Position numbers and translations under genes: made by a program | In this document: piece by piece, positions 29,675-39,683 of the stretch | Position numbering within the stretch: position 1 is the stretch's first letter | Layout of the letters: each line of letters begins with the position of its first letter | Assembly: GCA_030849075.1 (NCBI GenBank) | Contig: JASAOO010003495.1 | Coordinates: 1 to 64,000 of the forward strand | Length of the DNA: 64,000 nucleotides | Reading direction: 5' to 3' | Source of the DNA: Zelonia costaricensis | Taxonomy: Eukaryota; Euglenozoa; Kinetoplastea; Trypanosomatida; Trypanosomatidae | The notes under the pieces: generated by a model | Database searches by the model: none | Seen by the model: the letters and a program-made list of their open reading frames with translations, nothing else | What the model was told of the DNA's origin: nothing

Positions 29675-29897
29675 CACACATCGACACGCCGAAGGGCAGG
29701 ACGGTGCACAACAATCGCTTGACGAGCCGTCCGTGCGTCGCTCTGGACGGTGCACTGCTGCCGCTGCGCGTGAACGAATAGACACGCGCCACACCACAAT
29801 ACTCCCGTCCCTCTCCATCCAGCAGTCCCGACTCCTCCCTCGGGCACACCTGCACATATCCACTCCCTCCTCCTCCCCTCTCCCCCACCGCATCTGA

Positions 29898-29899
29898 AG
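29898..29899 (+). promoter_or_regulatory. Likely spliced-leader acceptor AG, coiled-coil protein gene
   Basis: This is the first AG after the C/T tract at 29860-29888 and lies 37 nt before the ATG at 29936. CAG at 29920-29921 is an alternative. Confidence 0.5.
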
Positions 29900-29935
29900 C
29901 CCGTCACGTGCGGCGGCGCAGGCATCACACAAGTC

Positions 29936-32101
29936 ATGCCGCCGCGCAAAGGAAAGACGCATGACCGCGACGTCTGGGGTCCACCACCGCCGCCGCGCGC
30001 CTCCGCGACCCCCGCGGCCCCAGCGGCGGCCCCCGTGTCCGCCTTCCAGCAGCGCTTCGCCAACCGCACGGAGGTGGTCGGCCGCGATGGCGGCAACGCG
30101 CTGCTCGGCGTGGCGGCCGCCGCGAACGGCGCAGGCGGGGCTGACGCCGCACCTGGTCAGCGCCGCCCCAAGCGTACCAGCAGCAGCAGCGCCACCGCCG
30201 CCCAGGACGCTGACAACGCGAAGGACGGGCTCGCGAGTCGAGCGGCCGGCGGCGAGGCGAAGAAGAAGCCGGCGCGCTTCCGCATCGCGGCCCCGGGTGA
30301 GGTCGCCCCCACGGCGACCGCGACCGCGGCATCGGCAACCGCCACGGCGAGTGTGCCCGAGACGGCCGCTGCTCGCCCCGTAACGAGCACCAACGCCGTC
30401 GCGCGGCCCCCCTCGGCGGCGGCACGGGGCAACGGCGCCGCCACCCCACCACTGCAGCGCCCTTCACTGCGGCCCGCCGCTGACCTTGCCACGGCGCAGT
30501 CCGCGGGCCGACCCGCCGTGCGCAGCGTGCTGGCGCCGTCTGCGGCTGCTGCAGCGGCCGCCGCCCGCACGTCGCTCTCCTCAACACCGCCGCAGCCGCT
30601 TTCGCCGGTTGCGGCCCCCGTGCCGGCCGCGCCGCTCACCCAGCGCGTTGCTGCGCAGCACGGCTACGCACTCCTCCCTCTCACGCCCACCACGTCGTCA
30701 GGCGCCGCTCCGCACGGCCGCCCCCCGTCCGCCGCCTCCGCCGCAAGCAGCAGCATCCCCGCACACGCCGCAGCGCCAGCCTCGTCAGTCTCGCCGCCGT
30801 CGTCGTGTGCGCCTGCTGCAGTGGTGGGTCGCGTGCAAGTAGCGTCGCTGGCTCCCGCAAGGTCTGCCGACGTGCGGCCGGCACACGGGAGGGCCCACCT
30901 CAGCCAGCCAACGCGCAGCGGCACCGCACAGACATCGAGTCTAGGCCCTTCTTCTTCTCCGGCACTGCCCCAGCGGCAGGCCACCGCAGCGGCCGCATCT
31001 CCAGCGGCCTCGGCGCTGCCCGCACTGCAGCGGAATTGCCAGGAGCGCAGCCCACGCCAGAGCCCACCGCCACTGCCGCCGGTGGCTGAGAAGAAGGCCG
31101 CCTACAAGCCGTACTCGCTCAACTCGTACAAGGCACTGATGGCCGACGTTGCCGCCCGCAAACCCGGCGGGCTGGGCCCCAGCGACACCGATGAGCAGCG
31201 CGCCGCGCGAGAGAAGCGGGAGCGGGCGCAGGCGTACGCGAAACACGCGGCCGAAGTCGCACGCGCCGCGCTGGCCGGCGTGGAGTTGCAGGAGGCCACC
31301 GCAGAGGCGTTGCTGAATGGCGATGGGGAGGACAACGGCGACAGCAGTCACAGCCGCAGCAGCAGCAGCGGTTACAGCGACTCGACCACCACGTCCTCGT
31401 CGTCGTCGGCCTCGCCTCGCCCAGCCCCCGGCCATCGCCGTGGCGGTCAGGCAACGCGCGCTGCGACGGAGAAGAGGAGCGCCGCGGCAGCGCCAGGAGG
31501 CGTCAGAGGACCTATGCGCGCTGCACGGGCGGTACCCGGCGCTGCTACGCCAGCTTCATCATCGCCAACACCACCGCGTGCATCCTCTGTGGAGCTCTCT
31601 GACCTCAAGCGGGTCGGTGAGCCATCTTCTTCGCTCGCTGCTGCTGCTGCTGCGGCGGAGGCGGTGGGCTCCAGTCCCACGATGCCGCCGCCGCCGCAGC
31701 AGCAGTCGCCGGCCTCCGCCCCGCAGTCTCGCACGGCCTTTGCAGTGGCCGCTGCCTCTCGTAAAGCTGCAGCGCAGGCCCGGCGGCGCCGTGAGCGAGC
31801 CCTCGCGTACGCGCGCGACGTGGCCCACCAGCAGCGCCAACAGCAGCAGCAGCAGCAGCTCATTCAGGGGCGCCAAGGCAGCGACAATCGCGATGACGGC
31901 GATGAAGACAGCGACGATGGGCACGAGCTCGGCACGCGCAGGAGCGGAGGCCTCCCGCAGCTGCCGCGCGGCGGCGACGCGGGCGGCGGCGTGGCGGAGG
32001 AGGAGCGGGCAGCGCGGCTGCGGCACCTGCAAGACCTCGAAGCGGAGCACCGACGCAAGCGGGAGGCCGTGGAAGCCATTCGCCGGCAGCTCCGTGCGTG
32101 A
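29936..32101 (+). CDS. Ala/Ser/Pro-rich protein with C-terminal coiled coil
   Basis: The 721-residue product has about 375 residues of Ala/Ser/Pro/Thr low complexity. A conserved-looking block at about 385-430 (KPYSLNSYKALM, then KPGGLGPSD) precedes charged helices rich in Arg, Glu and Ala. Near residue 630 there is a short poly-Gln run, and the last 50 residues (EEERAARLRHLQDLEAEHRR) form a likely coiled coil. The short KPYSLN-to-GGLGP block reminds me of a motif seen in some ciliary/axonemal proteins, but this is from memory and weak. No TM, signal or enzyme motif was found. A cytoskeletal or flagellar role is possible, unproven. Confidence 0.7.
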   Translation: MPPRKGKTHDRDVWGPPPPPRASATPAAPAAAPVSAFQQRFANRTEVVGRDGGNALLGVAAAANGAGGADAAPGQRRPKRTSSSSATAAQDADNAKDGLASRAAGGEAKKKPARFRIAAPGEVAPTATATAASATATASVPETAAARPVTSTNAVARPPSAAARGNGAATPPLQRPSLRPAADLATAQSAGRPAVRSVLAPSAAAAAAAARTSLSSTPPQPLSPVAAPVPAAPLTQRVAAQHGYALLPLTPTTSSGAAPHGRPPSAASAASSSIPAHAAAPASSVSPPSSCAPAAVVGRVQVASLAPARSADVRPAHGRAHLSQPTRSGTAQTSSLGPSSSPALPQRQATAAAASPAASALPALQRNCQERSPRQSPPPLPPVAEKKAAYKPYSLNSYKALMADVAARKPGGLGPSDTDEQRAAREKRERAQAYAKHAAEVARAALAGVELQEATAEALLNGDGEDNGDSSHSRSSSSGYSDSTTTSSSSSASPRPAPGHRRGGQATRAATEKRSAAAAPGGVRGPMRAARAVPGAATPASSSPTPPRASSVELSDLKRVGEPSSSLAAAAAAAEAVGSSPTMPPPPQQQSPASAPQSRTAFAVAAASRKAAAQARRRRERALAYARDVAHQQRQQQQQQQLIQGRQGSDNRDDGDEDSDDGHELGTRRSGGLPQLPRGGDAGGGVAEEERAARLRHLQDLEAEHRRKREAVEAIRRQLRA

Positions 32102-34737
32102 GAAGGGGGGGGGGTGGTGGTGGTGGTGGGGTAAACACGGTGTGTCGCAGGTTGATGTCGGGGGAAGACGAGGGCGGAGGTGGCGTAGATGGAGCGGCTC
32201 CCTTCTTTCCCTTGCCCCCCCCCCTCCCCTGACACACACACACACACAGACGTCGGCGCACACACGCAGATGGCGCCCGCTCTCTGCGCATCGGCAGCGC
32301 CCTCATTTCCCTTTCTCTCCCCCTCTCCTGTTGTGGGCTTTCCACGCTTCGCGGTGCCGCGCATCGGCGCAACGCACAAACGACGAAGACCCCCCAAAAG
32401 CAACCCACAACAGCGGCCAGCGTGTCCACACGCGGAGGTGCAGTCGCACATTTGCGGAGCAGCTCGGCGTCTCGCTTAAGCGGCGTGGAAGTTCTCAGCC
32501 TGAAGGACCCTGTCCGTGTGCGATCGACGCCCTCCCCCCCCCTCCCCCCAACCCCGCCTCGACGGTCATCCTCTCTCTCCCCCCTCCCCCCACACCTCTA
32601 CGCACACCCTTCCCCCGTCTTGCTCCCCCCTGCCCCCCCCCCCCCCCACACCGCATCCCAATTGTCCCACTTCACACCACTGCACTGTCCTGTGTCTCTC
32701 CTACTCTGTGTGTGTGTGCACGCATCATCCAGAGTCCGTGACTCGACTGTTGGCCACACGGCGTATATACCATCGCCCCCCCCCCTCCCTTCTACCACTG
32801 CCTCCCTCCCTGTGCCTGCGGTCCATCACCGAGCTCTCCCTTCTCTACGAACCAACACGCTCTCTTACCCCCGCCCCCCGTGTATCGTGTGTGTTTGTGT
32901 GCGCGTGTTGCCGACGCACCCGCTGACGTCCTGGCATTCATCTCGCTCCTTTATATCTTCACGTCCGGCTGTGATCGGAAAGCGCCCAAGCGTCCCTGCT
33001 GCCACTCCAGCCTGTTACCTGCACCGTGAACAGGCCGGGGACTTGAAGCGGCGAGGGCACTCGGTGCGCACACCACGCACACGCACAGAGACACCGACGC
33101 ACACACGTGAGGACATCCGGCTCCACCGGTCCTGTGTGTGTGTGTGTGTGTGTGCGTGTGCGCGCACGCACCTGCGCGTGTTGGGTAGTCACTTCTCATT
33201 TCCTTGCGTTGTCAAGCATCGCGTCTCGCTTCTCTCCCCCCTCTTTGTGCTTTGTATCAATCGCCGTCAGCGACGCCGCTGCGTGCGCCGCTGGCCAGAG
33301 CTTAAACCCAGTGCACTGCAACCCTTGCCTCCCCCCGCACCTCCCTCTTGGAGGTGCTGAGTGCAAGGAAACGACGGTAGGCGAGGCCGGCAGCATATCT
33401 GCGCCACCACCCGCTGTCCCCCCCTCCCCCCGAAGACTCCCGCACCGGCACGCACCCGCACGGCGTGTGAATAAAAAGAGGCCGTCAAGAGCCAAAGACG
33501 ATACACAACACGCGCCTTCTTCTCTTACGCGCACGTAGACGCCGCACGCACGCACTGCAACAGACGGACGGCAGCTCGCGTTTTCGTAGGTAGTGAAGGA
33601 CGCCGTGTGTGCCCTCCAAGCCTCCCTCCTCCTCCCCCCTCTCTTGCCCACGTGACGCATTTCGGTGTGGGCGCTCCCTCTTCGTGTTTGCTGTGTGCCG
33701 TGTTGGTTTGGGTTCTTCATCTTGCGCGGTGCCACGGGGGCTTCCTCGTCACCCACTGTAGACGACGCACGCTTGCTTCCCCCACCCCCTCCTCTGCTGT
33801 TCTTTGGGCCCCTCTCCTCCTCATCAAGTCGCCCTCCCTGACGCCCCCCATCGCAGACTTTTGTTTTCTCTTCTCCTTGTTCGCCACATCGTGTCTCTTC
33901 TCGTGCTGCTCTGGCGTGGTGTCTTTCTGTGTGTGCGTGCGCACGTGTGTGTGCGCTCTTCCCCGCGTGTGGTCTCTTCCCGCCTCCCCTCTGACATCCC
34001 ACAAGACGGTTTCAGAGTTGTTTCGCTTGCCTGTTTAACTTCTCGTGTGTGTGTGTGTGTGTGTGTGTGCCACTGCTGCTGCTGCTGGTGCTGCTCGTGG
34101 TGCTGCCGCTGAGGCCTTGCTCTTCGCAGTGCGACGCCGGACGCCCACGCCGCGCCACGTCTTCCGACTCTCTTTTGCCTTGTTTGCCTCATCTCCGCAT
34201 CTTCTCTAAGTGCTGTCCGGCCCCGGTACCGAGGCCGTGCGTCGCACTCTCGCGACTTGTGCGACGATCAGCGCGGTTTGGTGTGTGCATATCGTTCTAT
34301 TGACCTCGTTTGCCTCCACCTGCGTTGCCGCCCCCCCTCCTCCTCCCTCCTCCGCTGTCCCACTTGTAAACTCCCTTGGACACTTGCTGCGCTTGCCGCT
34401 ATCTTACCTTTGCTGTATCTCGATTCGCTGTGCTGTCCGGACCCGCCCTCTCCGTCCTCCACCCCTGCCGTGGCAACCGCGTCGCTAGTGCGTGCGGGAG
34501 TGGGCGTGTCTACGTCGGCGCGGTTGTGTGTTTGCGTGTCTCTGCGTGGTCGCTGCCGAGCCGAGTCACCCATCCGCACACACCTAGAATCACAACAGAC
34601 GCACGTCTGTGCGTCCCTGCGCGTGTTGCGCCCCCTCCCCTGCCCTCTTCCAGTGTCCCCCGTTCCTCTTGTTCGTGTTCGCCGGCGTAGGCAGTCGCCC
34701 CCCCCCCCCTTCACCCGCTCCGTCAAGTCAACCCATC

Positions 34738-34739
<2 letters not shown>

Positions 34740-34741
<2 letters not shown>
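34740..34741 (+). promoter_or_regulatory. Possible spliced-leader acceptor AG next to a (GT)17 leader
   Basis: This CAG follows the tract at 34688-34720; AG 34726-34727 is the other choice. Either would place the entire (GT)17 run inside a short 5' UTR of about 47-62 nt. Confidence 0.5.

Positions 34742-34774
<33 letters not shown>
34741..34774 (+). repeat. (GT)17 microsatellite in the 5' UTR
   Basis: This perfect run of 17 GT units ends 14 nt before the ATG at 34789, so length changes would alter the leader of this mRNA but not the protein. Confidence 0.95.
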
Positions 34775-34776
<2 letters not shown>

Positions 34777-34788
34777 ACCGCTGCAGAT

Positions 34789-37266
34789 ATGGCCAACCCG
34801 CGTGCAGGGCGAGGCGAGCGCGGCGGGAGCGGCGTCATCGACGCGGCAGTCGTGCGGGCTGCGCTGTGTGTCCGCATCCGCACTCTCGGCGAGTCGATCC
34901 TGGACATTGCACGCACGGCGGCAGAGGAGGTGGCGGCGCAGGATCGCGAGTTCGCCGAGATGAAGGCCGCGCTGTGCAGCCAGCGACGCAGTCCGCCGCG
35001 CTGCTCCAGCCCTCCCACGGCGGCCTCGTATGCCCGGTCTACTCGAACGAGCAAAGCCGTGGCCGCCTCCGCCGCAGCCACGACTGTCACCCCGCGAGGC
35101 CGAAGTGCGCCGCGCCAGCAGGGCACGCCAAACACGGCGAAGAAGTCGAAGAGCCGCAGGTCCACCACGCTGCCTCCAGAGGCCCTCGCTGCCCCCGCCG
35201 CCGCGACTGGGAAGGGGAAGAGCAAGCAGGCACGGCCGTCCGTGAAGGCGGCGAGTGCCACGACCGGCGGCGCAGACGCAGCGGCATACAGCAACGGCAC
35301 ACACTACATCAGCGCAGCGCACACCGACTCCGCCACCGATCCCCAGAGCGGCCGGTCACGCGCGCGCGATGGCGTGGCGGCCGTGTGCGCTGCGGCGGAA
35401 GCCAACTTTGAGAGCGTCCGTGCCAAGTGGCGCAAGCTCGAGGGGCAGAGCAGTGCGTCGCGCGGCAGCTCGACGGAAGGGTGTGACGCCCGTGCGACCG
35501 CCGACGTGGACGACGAGGAGGAGGCGGACGGCAGCCGTGCCCTGCGCAGGGCTCCGCTGTACGACCGCAGCAACGCGGCAATTTCGGCACCGCACGGTGA
35601 ACCGCAGACGGCGGGCGGCGGCAACACCGGCGACGGGATGCAGGCATCGCCGGTGGTGACGGCGGGCGGGGCGGAGTCGCTGACGGCGCGGACAGCCGCC
35701 GCCGCCCCGGCTGTCCCCCTGTCGGCTGACGCGGAGCGGCAGGCACTGACAGAGCTGCAGATTGTGCCGGACCAGCCGACATCGCCAGACCGTGCACGCG
35801 CCAACACCACCGCGGCACCGGCGAAGGCAGTGCCGGCCGCCGCGGCAGCCAGGCCAGCGGACCCGCTCACCCAAGACGCGGTCGTGACGCCGCTGCGCAG
35901 CTACTACAACGTCGTCTACATCCACCAGTCCGGCGCCGCGCGTGCGCAGCCGCCGCGTGGGGCTCAGCAGTTGATGCAGACGCCCGCGGCGGTGCATCTC
36001 GGCGGCACCGTGGTGCGGCCCACCGAGGACGCGGGCTGCGAGGCGCCGCTTCTCACCCACTCGTACGTGAGCGCCATGTACGCGGCGGAGTGCCGGGCCG
36101 GCTCGTCGGCAGCCACGGCCCGCACGCCGGCGTCGCTGAACGGCGACACCGCCCTCGTCACGCTGGACCTCCGCATCCCGACGAGCCGCCGCCCGGGCAG
36201 CATCGGGACTCCGTTGTTGGCCTCCACCTCCGACACGCCCACGATCCAGACCTCCGTCATGACGCCCATCAGCCTCAAGTTTTCCTCCGGCTCGGGCGAC
36301 CCACACGATCGGTCGCAGGCGGCATCCGCCGGGGCGAGTGCGGGTCGTGCCGCGCCGGAGGGTGGCCGCGGCCGCAGCAGCAGCGATGCCGAGGTAGACG
36401 CGCGCATTGAATCGATCGAGGACTGGCAGCGCGACCGGCACGCCCACGTCGAGGACCGCATTCGCCGCCGCCGCCGGCCCTCGCTCGCGTCCGGGGCGTG
36501 GCACGGCGCGTACTACTGCTCCGCCATGGCGACGCCGGTGCCGTCGCTCTCCCCTCGCTCCGCCACGCGCACCTCGTCCGCGGCGCCGACTGCCGTGGCG
36601 GCTGCCGCGGCGATGCGACAGCCGGCCGCGGTGCTGCCCAGTGTCGTGGCGGTGCCCAACTCGTTGACACCGGCAACCTACACGAGCGCCGACGGCGACG
36701 AGAAGGCGGCCACACACGTGCCGCAAGAGGCCGCGCCGTACTACGTTGTGGACGCCGCGGTGCCGATTAACAGGGCTACGACGTACGCCGTCCTCTTGCG
36801 GACCGGCAGCGCGTCCATCCGCGGGGATGATGCTGCTGCGGGTGCAGCGGCGGCGGCGTCAACGGAGCCGTCGCACTCGTTGCACTCCGCTGGCGGTGCG
36901 GCCTCGCAGTCGTCGGCCGCCACGTCCCCGGCGGAGGGCAGCGTGACGCCGACGACGGCGACCCTCTCCACGGGCGGCTGGCCCTTGGCAACGGCCAAGG
37001 CGGCGCCGTGCCCGCGGCTGGAGGTGATTGTGGCGAGCGCGTACAACTCAGTCGAGTGGGCCTTCGGTGGCGCGGCGCGGCGTGCGTCGGCCACGGTGGG
37101 CGAGCTGGGCGTGGGGCAGTCGCCGGTGGTGCGTGCGTCGCTGTTGTGGGCGGCCCAGCAGCGTCAGGAGAAGGAGCAGGAGGAGCAGCGCCGCCGCAGC
37201 GCCCGCACCCGGCAGCCGCACGGGCTGGACATCTGCGCGCCCATCTCCGTGGCGTTGGGTGCGTAG
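34789..37266 (+). CDS. Low-complexity protein, function unknown
   Basis: The 825-residue product has a short N-terminal helical block (about residues 15-65, ending in an Asp/Glu/Ala-rich helix) and then long Ala/Thr/Ser/Pro-rich stretches that are probably disordered. Less biased patches lie near 360-440 (SYYNVVYIHQSG), 480-510 and 720-745. A charged patch near 540-565 contains DWQRDRHAHVEDRIRRRR. The C-terminus carries a Gln/Glu/Arg-rich helix near 790-805. No known domain, TM or signal was recognised. The start follows directly after the (GT)17 leader; the open frame before it is repeat text. The even spread of the frame over 2.5 kb and its position in the array support coding. Confidence 0.65.
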   Translation: MANPRAGRGERGGSGVIDAAVVRAALCVRIRTLGESILDIARTAAEEVAAQDREFAEMKAALCSQRRSPPRCSSPPTAASYARSTRTSKAVAASAAATTVTPRGRSAPRQQGTPNTAKKSKSRRSTTLPPEALAAPAAATGKGKSKQARPSVKAASATTGGADAAAYSNGTHYISAAHTDSATDPQSGRSRARDGVAAVCAAAEANFESVRAKWRKLEGQSSASRGSSTEGCDARATADVDDEEEADGSRALRRAPLYDRSNAAISAPHGEPQTAGGGNTGDGMQASPVVTAGGAESLTARTAAAAPAVPLSADAERQALTELQIVPDQPTSPDRARANTTAAPAKAVPAAAAARPADPLTQDAVVTPLRSYYNVVYIHQSGAARAQPPRGAQQLMQTPAAVHLGGTVVRPTEDAGCEAPLLTHSYVSAMYAAECRAGSSAATARTPASLNGDTALVTLDLRIPTSRRPGSIGTPLLASTSDTPTIQTSVMTPISLKFSSGSGDPHDRSQAASAGASAGRAAPEGGRGRSSSDAEVDARIESIEDWQRDRHAHVEDRIRRRRRPSLASGAWHGAYYCSAMATPVPSLSPRSATRTSSAAPTAVAAAAAMRQPAAVLPSVVAVPNSLTPATYTSADGDEKAATHVPQEAAPYYVVDAAVPINRATTYAVLLRTGSASIRGDDAAAGAAAAASTEPSHSLHSAGGAASQSSAATSPAEGSVTPTTATLSTGGWPLATAKAAPCPRLEVIVASAYNSVEWAFGGAARRASATVGELGVGQSPVVRASLLWAAQQRQEKEQEEQRRRSARTRQPHGLDICAPISVALGA

Positions 37267-38375
37267 TGGGCACTCTCTGATATGCCTGGTCTTGCATCGC
37301 TTCCCGACGCGGAGAGGGAGGCGAAGAGGGCGCAAGTGGAGTTGGATGTCCTCGGCTCTCTTCTGCGCGTCTGCGCGTCCCTTCATGTGTCTGTGTGTGT
37401 GTTGGTGGTGTGACGGGTTGCATCCCGTGGATGCGGACTCGTTCATCTCTTTCGCGTCTTTAACTCCGCGTGTGTGTTTGTCTGTGTGTGTGTGTGTGGG
37501 CGTATGAGGGTTGCTGATGTACGGCTGCATGGCCCCCCCCCTCCGTGCGGCTCCATGGTCATACGTCCCCCGTTCTTTGTGAGTCCCTCCCCCCTCCTCC
37601 TCCCCAACCCGTTTGTGGGCGGCGCGGTGTGGGCAGAGACCCCACCCAACCTCTTGTACGCACCCCCCTTCCAAAGCTGAAACCTTGCTCCGGCACACCT
37701 CCCTCAACTCACGCTCTCACGACCAAATGAACTGCACTTGCTGTTGCTCGGCTGCGCTCGCGCGGTGCCAGCGGGGAGCCGCGCCCGCACCCGTTGTTCG
37801 TGGGTGTCGGCTGCCGCCGCGTGCGTCTTCGAAGGAAGGCACATCGGAGAAGTGCCGATGACACTGAGTATGCGTTTGTGTGTGTGTGTGTGTGTGACGG
37901 TGCCACTGCCATTGGCGCAGGAGCAGCAATGTGTCTGCAGCGCACGCGCCTCCAGCTACAGTGTCTGGCGGCTGAAGTCCATCGTCGATGTGTTGGACCT
38001 CCGTCGCTGGTGGGGTGTCCACGGTGAAAGGGTTCGAGTGTACGGCGACCTCGCACTCCCTGTGTCGCACACCTCACCTCACCTCCCCCCCCCCACTCTG
38101 CCCTTACCGCACTGAGCTCTCTCTGCGTCTTCCCCCCTCCCGCATCACCCTACTCTTGCACGCTTCGCCTCCTCCACCACCGACAGTACCGGCCCAACCC
38201 CCTCTCCACTCTCCAGCAGCAGCGTGGCGTGAGAACCGCGTGAGCCCCCGACTCAGTGTGGCGCACGGTGCCCTCTTCGAAGTGCGGCCGCTGCTGTACT
38301 CCTTCTCCCCACCCCACCCCACCCCACCCCCACACGGCACACACTCCCACACGTCAGTAGCACACAAGGGCGCTG
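37267..38375. other. Spacer upstream of uL2m
   Basis: No credible gene was seen. It contains (TG)n runs near 37475-37500 and 37875-37896, C runs at 37531-37540, a mixed block at 37730-38060, and C/T and CCCCA tracts at 38080-38350 that end at the acceptor 38356-38357. Confidence 0.65.
38356..38357 (+). promoter_or_regulatory. Likely spliced-leader acceptor AG, uL2m gene
   Basis: This is the first AG after the CCCCA-rich tract at 38310-38350, and it gives a 19-nt 5' UTR. A stronger C/T region with an AG near 38184 lies further upstream as an alternative. Confidence 0.45.
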
Positions 38376-39683
38376 ATGCTTCGTAAGCCGCTGAGCTCGG
38401 CCACTCTCAGCGGAGGCGCGGGGTGTGTGACGGCGGCCGCCCTCGCCGGGCTCGTGCCGCCCCGCACCCCCGTCATGTGTCGCCTCGACGCCCCCTCTCC
38501 GCTCTCTTTGCTGTCCTGCCCTGCCTCCCTTGCCGCGGCGCTCGCGTCCAGCAGCCCCCTCTGCGTCGCGCGGCGCGGCGTGAAGCTGGTGAACCCGATT
38601 GGCAAGCAGGGCAGCCAGCACTACGGGCTGGAGCCGAAGCTGGAGGCGGGCAAGGACACGCAACTCAAGCACACGGAAATGTACGACGGGTACACGGACG
38701 ACTTCGGCGTGTTCAAGGAGGGGCCACCCGTGGCGCTGCGGCTCGAGTACATCCGGTCACCCGACCACGGCTACTCGCAGCACCTCTTGCAGAAGGACAT
38801 CTGGTCGCCGTTCCAGGTCGGCGCCAATATGATGACGTACACCCCGCTCTACTACGACTGGAAGGGCTTCTCCAGCCGCGACTACTTCGGGCACCGCAGC
38901 GGCACCAACCCCGGCAGCAAGATCGTCATGGGTCACTACCGGCGGGACGAGGAGCGGACGTGGGGGTACCGGGTGATGGTCAACCACAAGCCGCAGAAGC
39001 GTATCCCCAAGTGGCTCGCGTGCGTCGTGCACATCCCGCGCAAGAAGACGTTCCTCGGCTTCTTCCTCTACGCGAACGGCGCGTACGTGGCGGAGCTGCT
39101 GACGTACAAGCAGCTTCCCCGCATCGTGTACAACAAGCCGTTCCAGGGCTGTCTGCCGACGATTGGCCAGACAGTCGCGCTGACGGAGGTGACGTACGGG
39201 AAGGAGGTGCACTCGGTGGAGATGTACCCCGGGCACGGCGGGGTGGTGTGCCGCTCGAGCGGGACAGCTGCCGTGGTGCTGCGCGGGTCGGAGCCCAACC
39301 TCGTGCCGATGCTGCTGCCGTCGAAGGAAGTGCGGCTGTTCGACAGCACCTGCCACGCAGTGTTTGGGCGGCGGGCCGGCGTCATGTACAACAAGCAGCG
39401 CAACTACGGCATGCGCAGCAACGAGGCGAACGCGCCGCACCGGCCGCGGGTGCACTCCAAGACTAAGCGAGTCTCGAGTCACCCGGCCGGCGGCGGCAAC
39501 GGCGGGTCGCCCAACCTGCTTGTCCCGCTCGACTGGCGCATCCACCCGCGCAACTGCGTCAAGACCAAGTACTGGCTGTCGGGCTACATCCTGCGCGGGC
39601 GTCAGTACAACCGCAACCAGACCGTGGCCGACATCAAGTCCAAGACGTACAGCTGGGCAAATCGGGACCCCGTCTACCGTTAG
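38376..39683 (+). CDS. uL2m: Mitochondrial large-subunit ribosomal protein uL2m
   Basis: The 435-residue product resembles the ribosomal uL2 RNA-binding and C-terminal domains. At about 285-335 it reads GGVVCRSSGTAA, then LLPSKEVRLFDSTCHAVFG, which parallels the bacterial AR.AGT and LPSGE.R....C.A.IG pattern. The loop VSSHPAGGGNGG (H369) parallels the HPHGGGEGR loop whose His sits near the peptidyl-transferase centre. The first 70 residues are Ser/Ala/Leu-rich with Arg and almost no acids, as expected for a mitochondrial presequence. Kinetoplastid-type additions include a 100-150-residue segment before the core. It should act in the mitoribosome large subunit. The start follows the splice acceptor by 19 nt. 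Confidence 0.85.
   Translation: MLRKPLSSATLSGGAGCVTAAALAGLVPPRTPVMCRLDAPSPLSLLSCPASLAAALASSSPLCVARRGVKLVNPIGKQGSQHYGLEPKLEAGKDTQLKHTEMYDGYTDDFGVFKEGPPVALRLEYIRSPDHGYSQHLLQKDIWSPFQVGANMMTYTPLYYDWKGFSSRDYFGHRSGTNPGSKIVMGHYRRDEERTWGYRVMVNHKPQKRIPKWLACVVHIPRKKTFLGFFLYANGAYVAELLTYKQLPRIVYNKPFQGCLPTIGQTVALTEVTYGKEVHSVEMYPGHGGVVCRSSGTAAVVLRGSEPNLVPMLLPSKEVRLFDSTCHAVFGRRAGVMYNKQRNYGMRSNEANAPHRPRVHSKTKRVSSHPAGGGNGGSPNLLVPLDWRIHPRNCVKTKYWLSGYILRGRQYNRNQTVADIKSKTYSWANRDPVYR

Larger units (their letters stand above)
28950..29935. other. Spacer with hairpin and several microsatellites
   Basis: No credible gene was seen. It contains (CA)10 at 28981-29000, a perfect 8-bp hairpin at 29072-29092, (TG)n at about 29130-29157 and 29230-29250, (AC)n plus a hexamer repeat at 29622-29674, and a C/T-rich leader at 29800-29890 with an acceptor near 29898. 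Confidence 0.7.
32102..34788. other. Gene-free interval (2.7 kb)
   Basis: No credible gene was seen on either strand. It is C/T-rich with poly-C runs (32531-32545, 32632-32647, 32778-32786), (TG)n at 33133-33154 and 34045-34069, and CTG units at about 34076-34100. The long open frames here (for example 32422-33360) are Ser/Pro/Cys-rich spacer text. It ends in the 5' leader of the next gene, with acceptors near 34726 and 34740. Confidence 0.65.

Noticed and set aside
29622..29680. Tandem repeat considered as a CRISPR-like array
   Set aside because: It is a simple (AC)n/ATGCAC microsatellite without spacers, in a eukaryotic nuclear genome.
32422..33360. A 312-codon + frame
   Set aside because: Ser/Pro/Cys-rich translation of C/T tracts and TG repeats, without protein-like features.
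38010..38060. A GGTTCGA-like string resembling a tRNA T-loop
   Set aside because: No matching acceptor stem, D-arm or anticodon arm around it.
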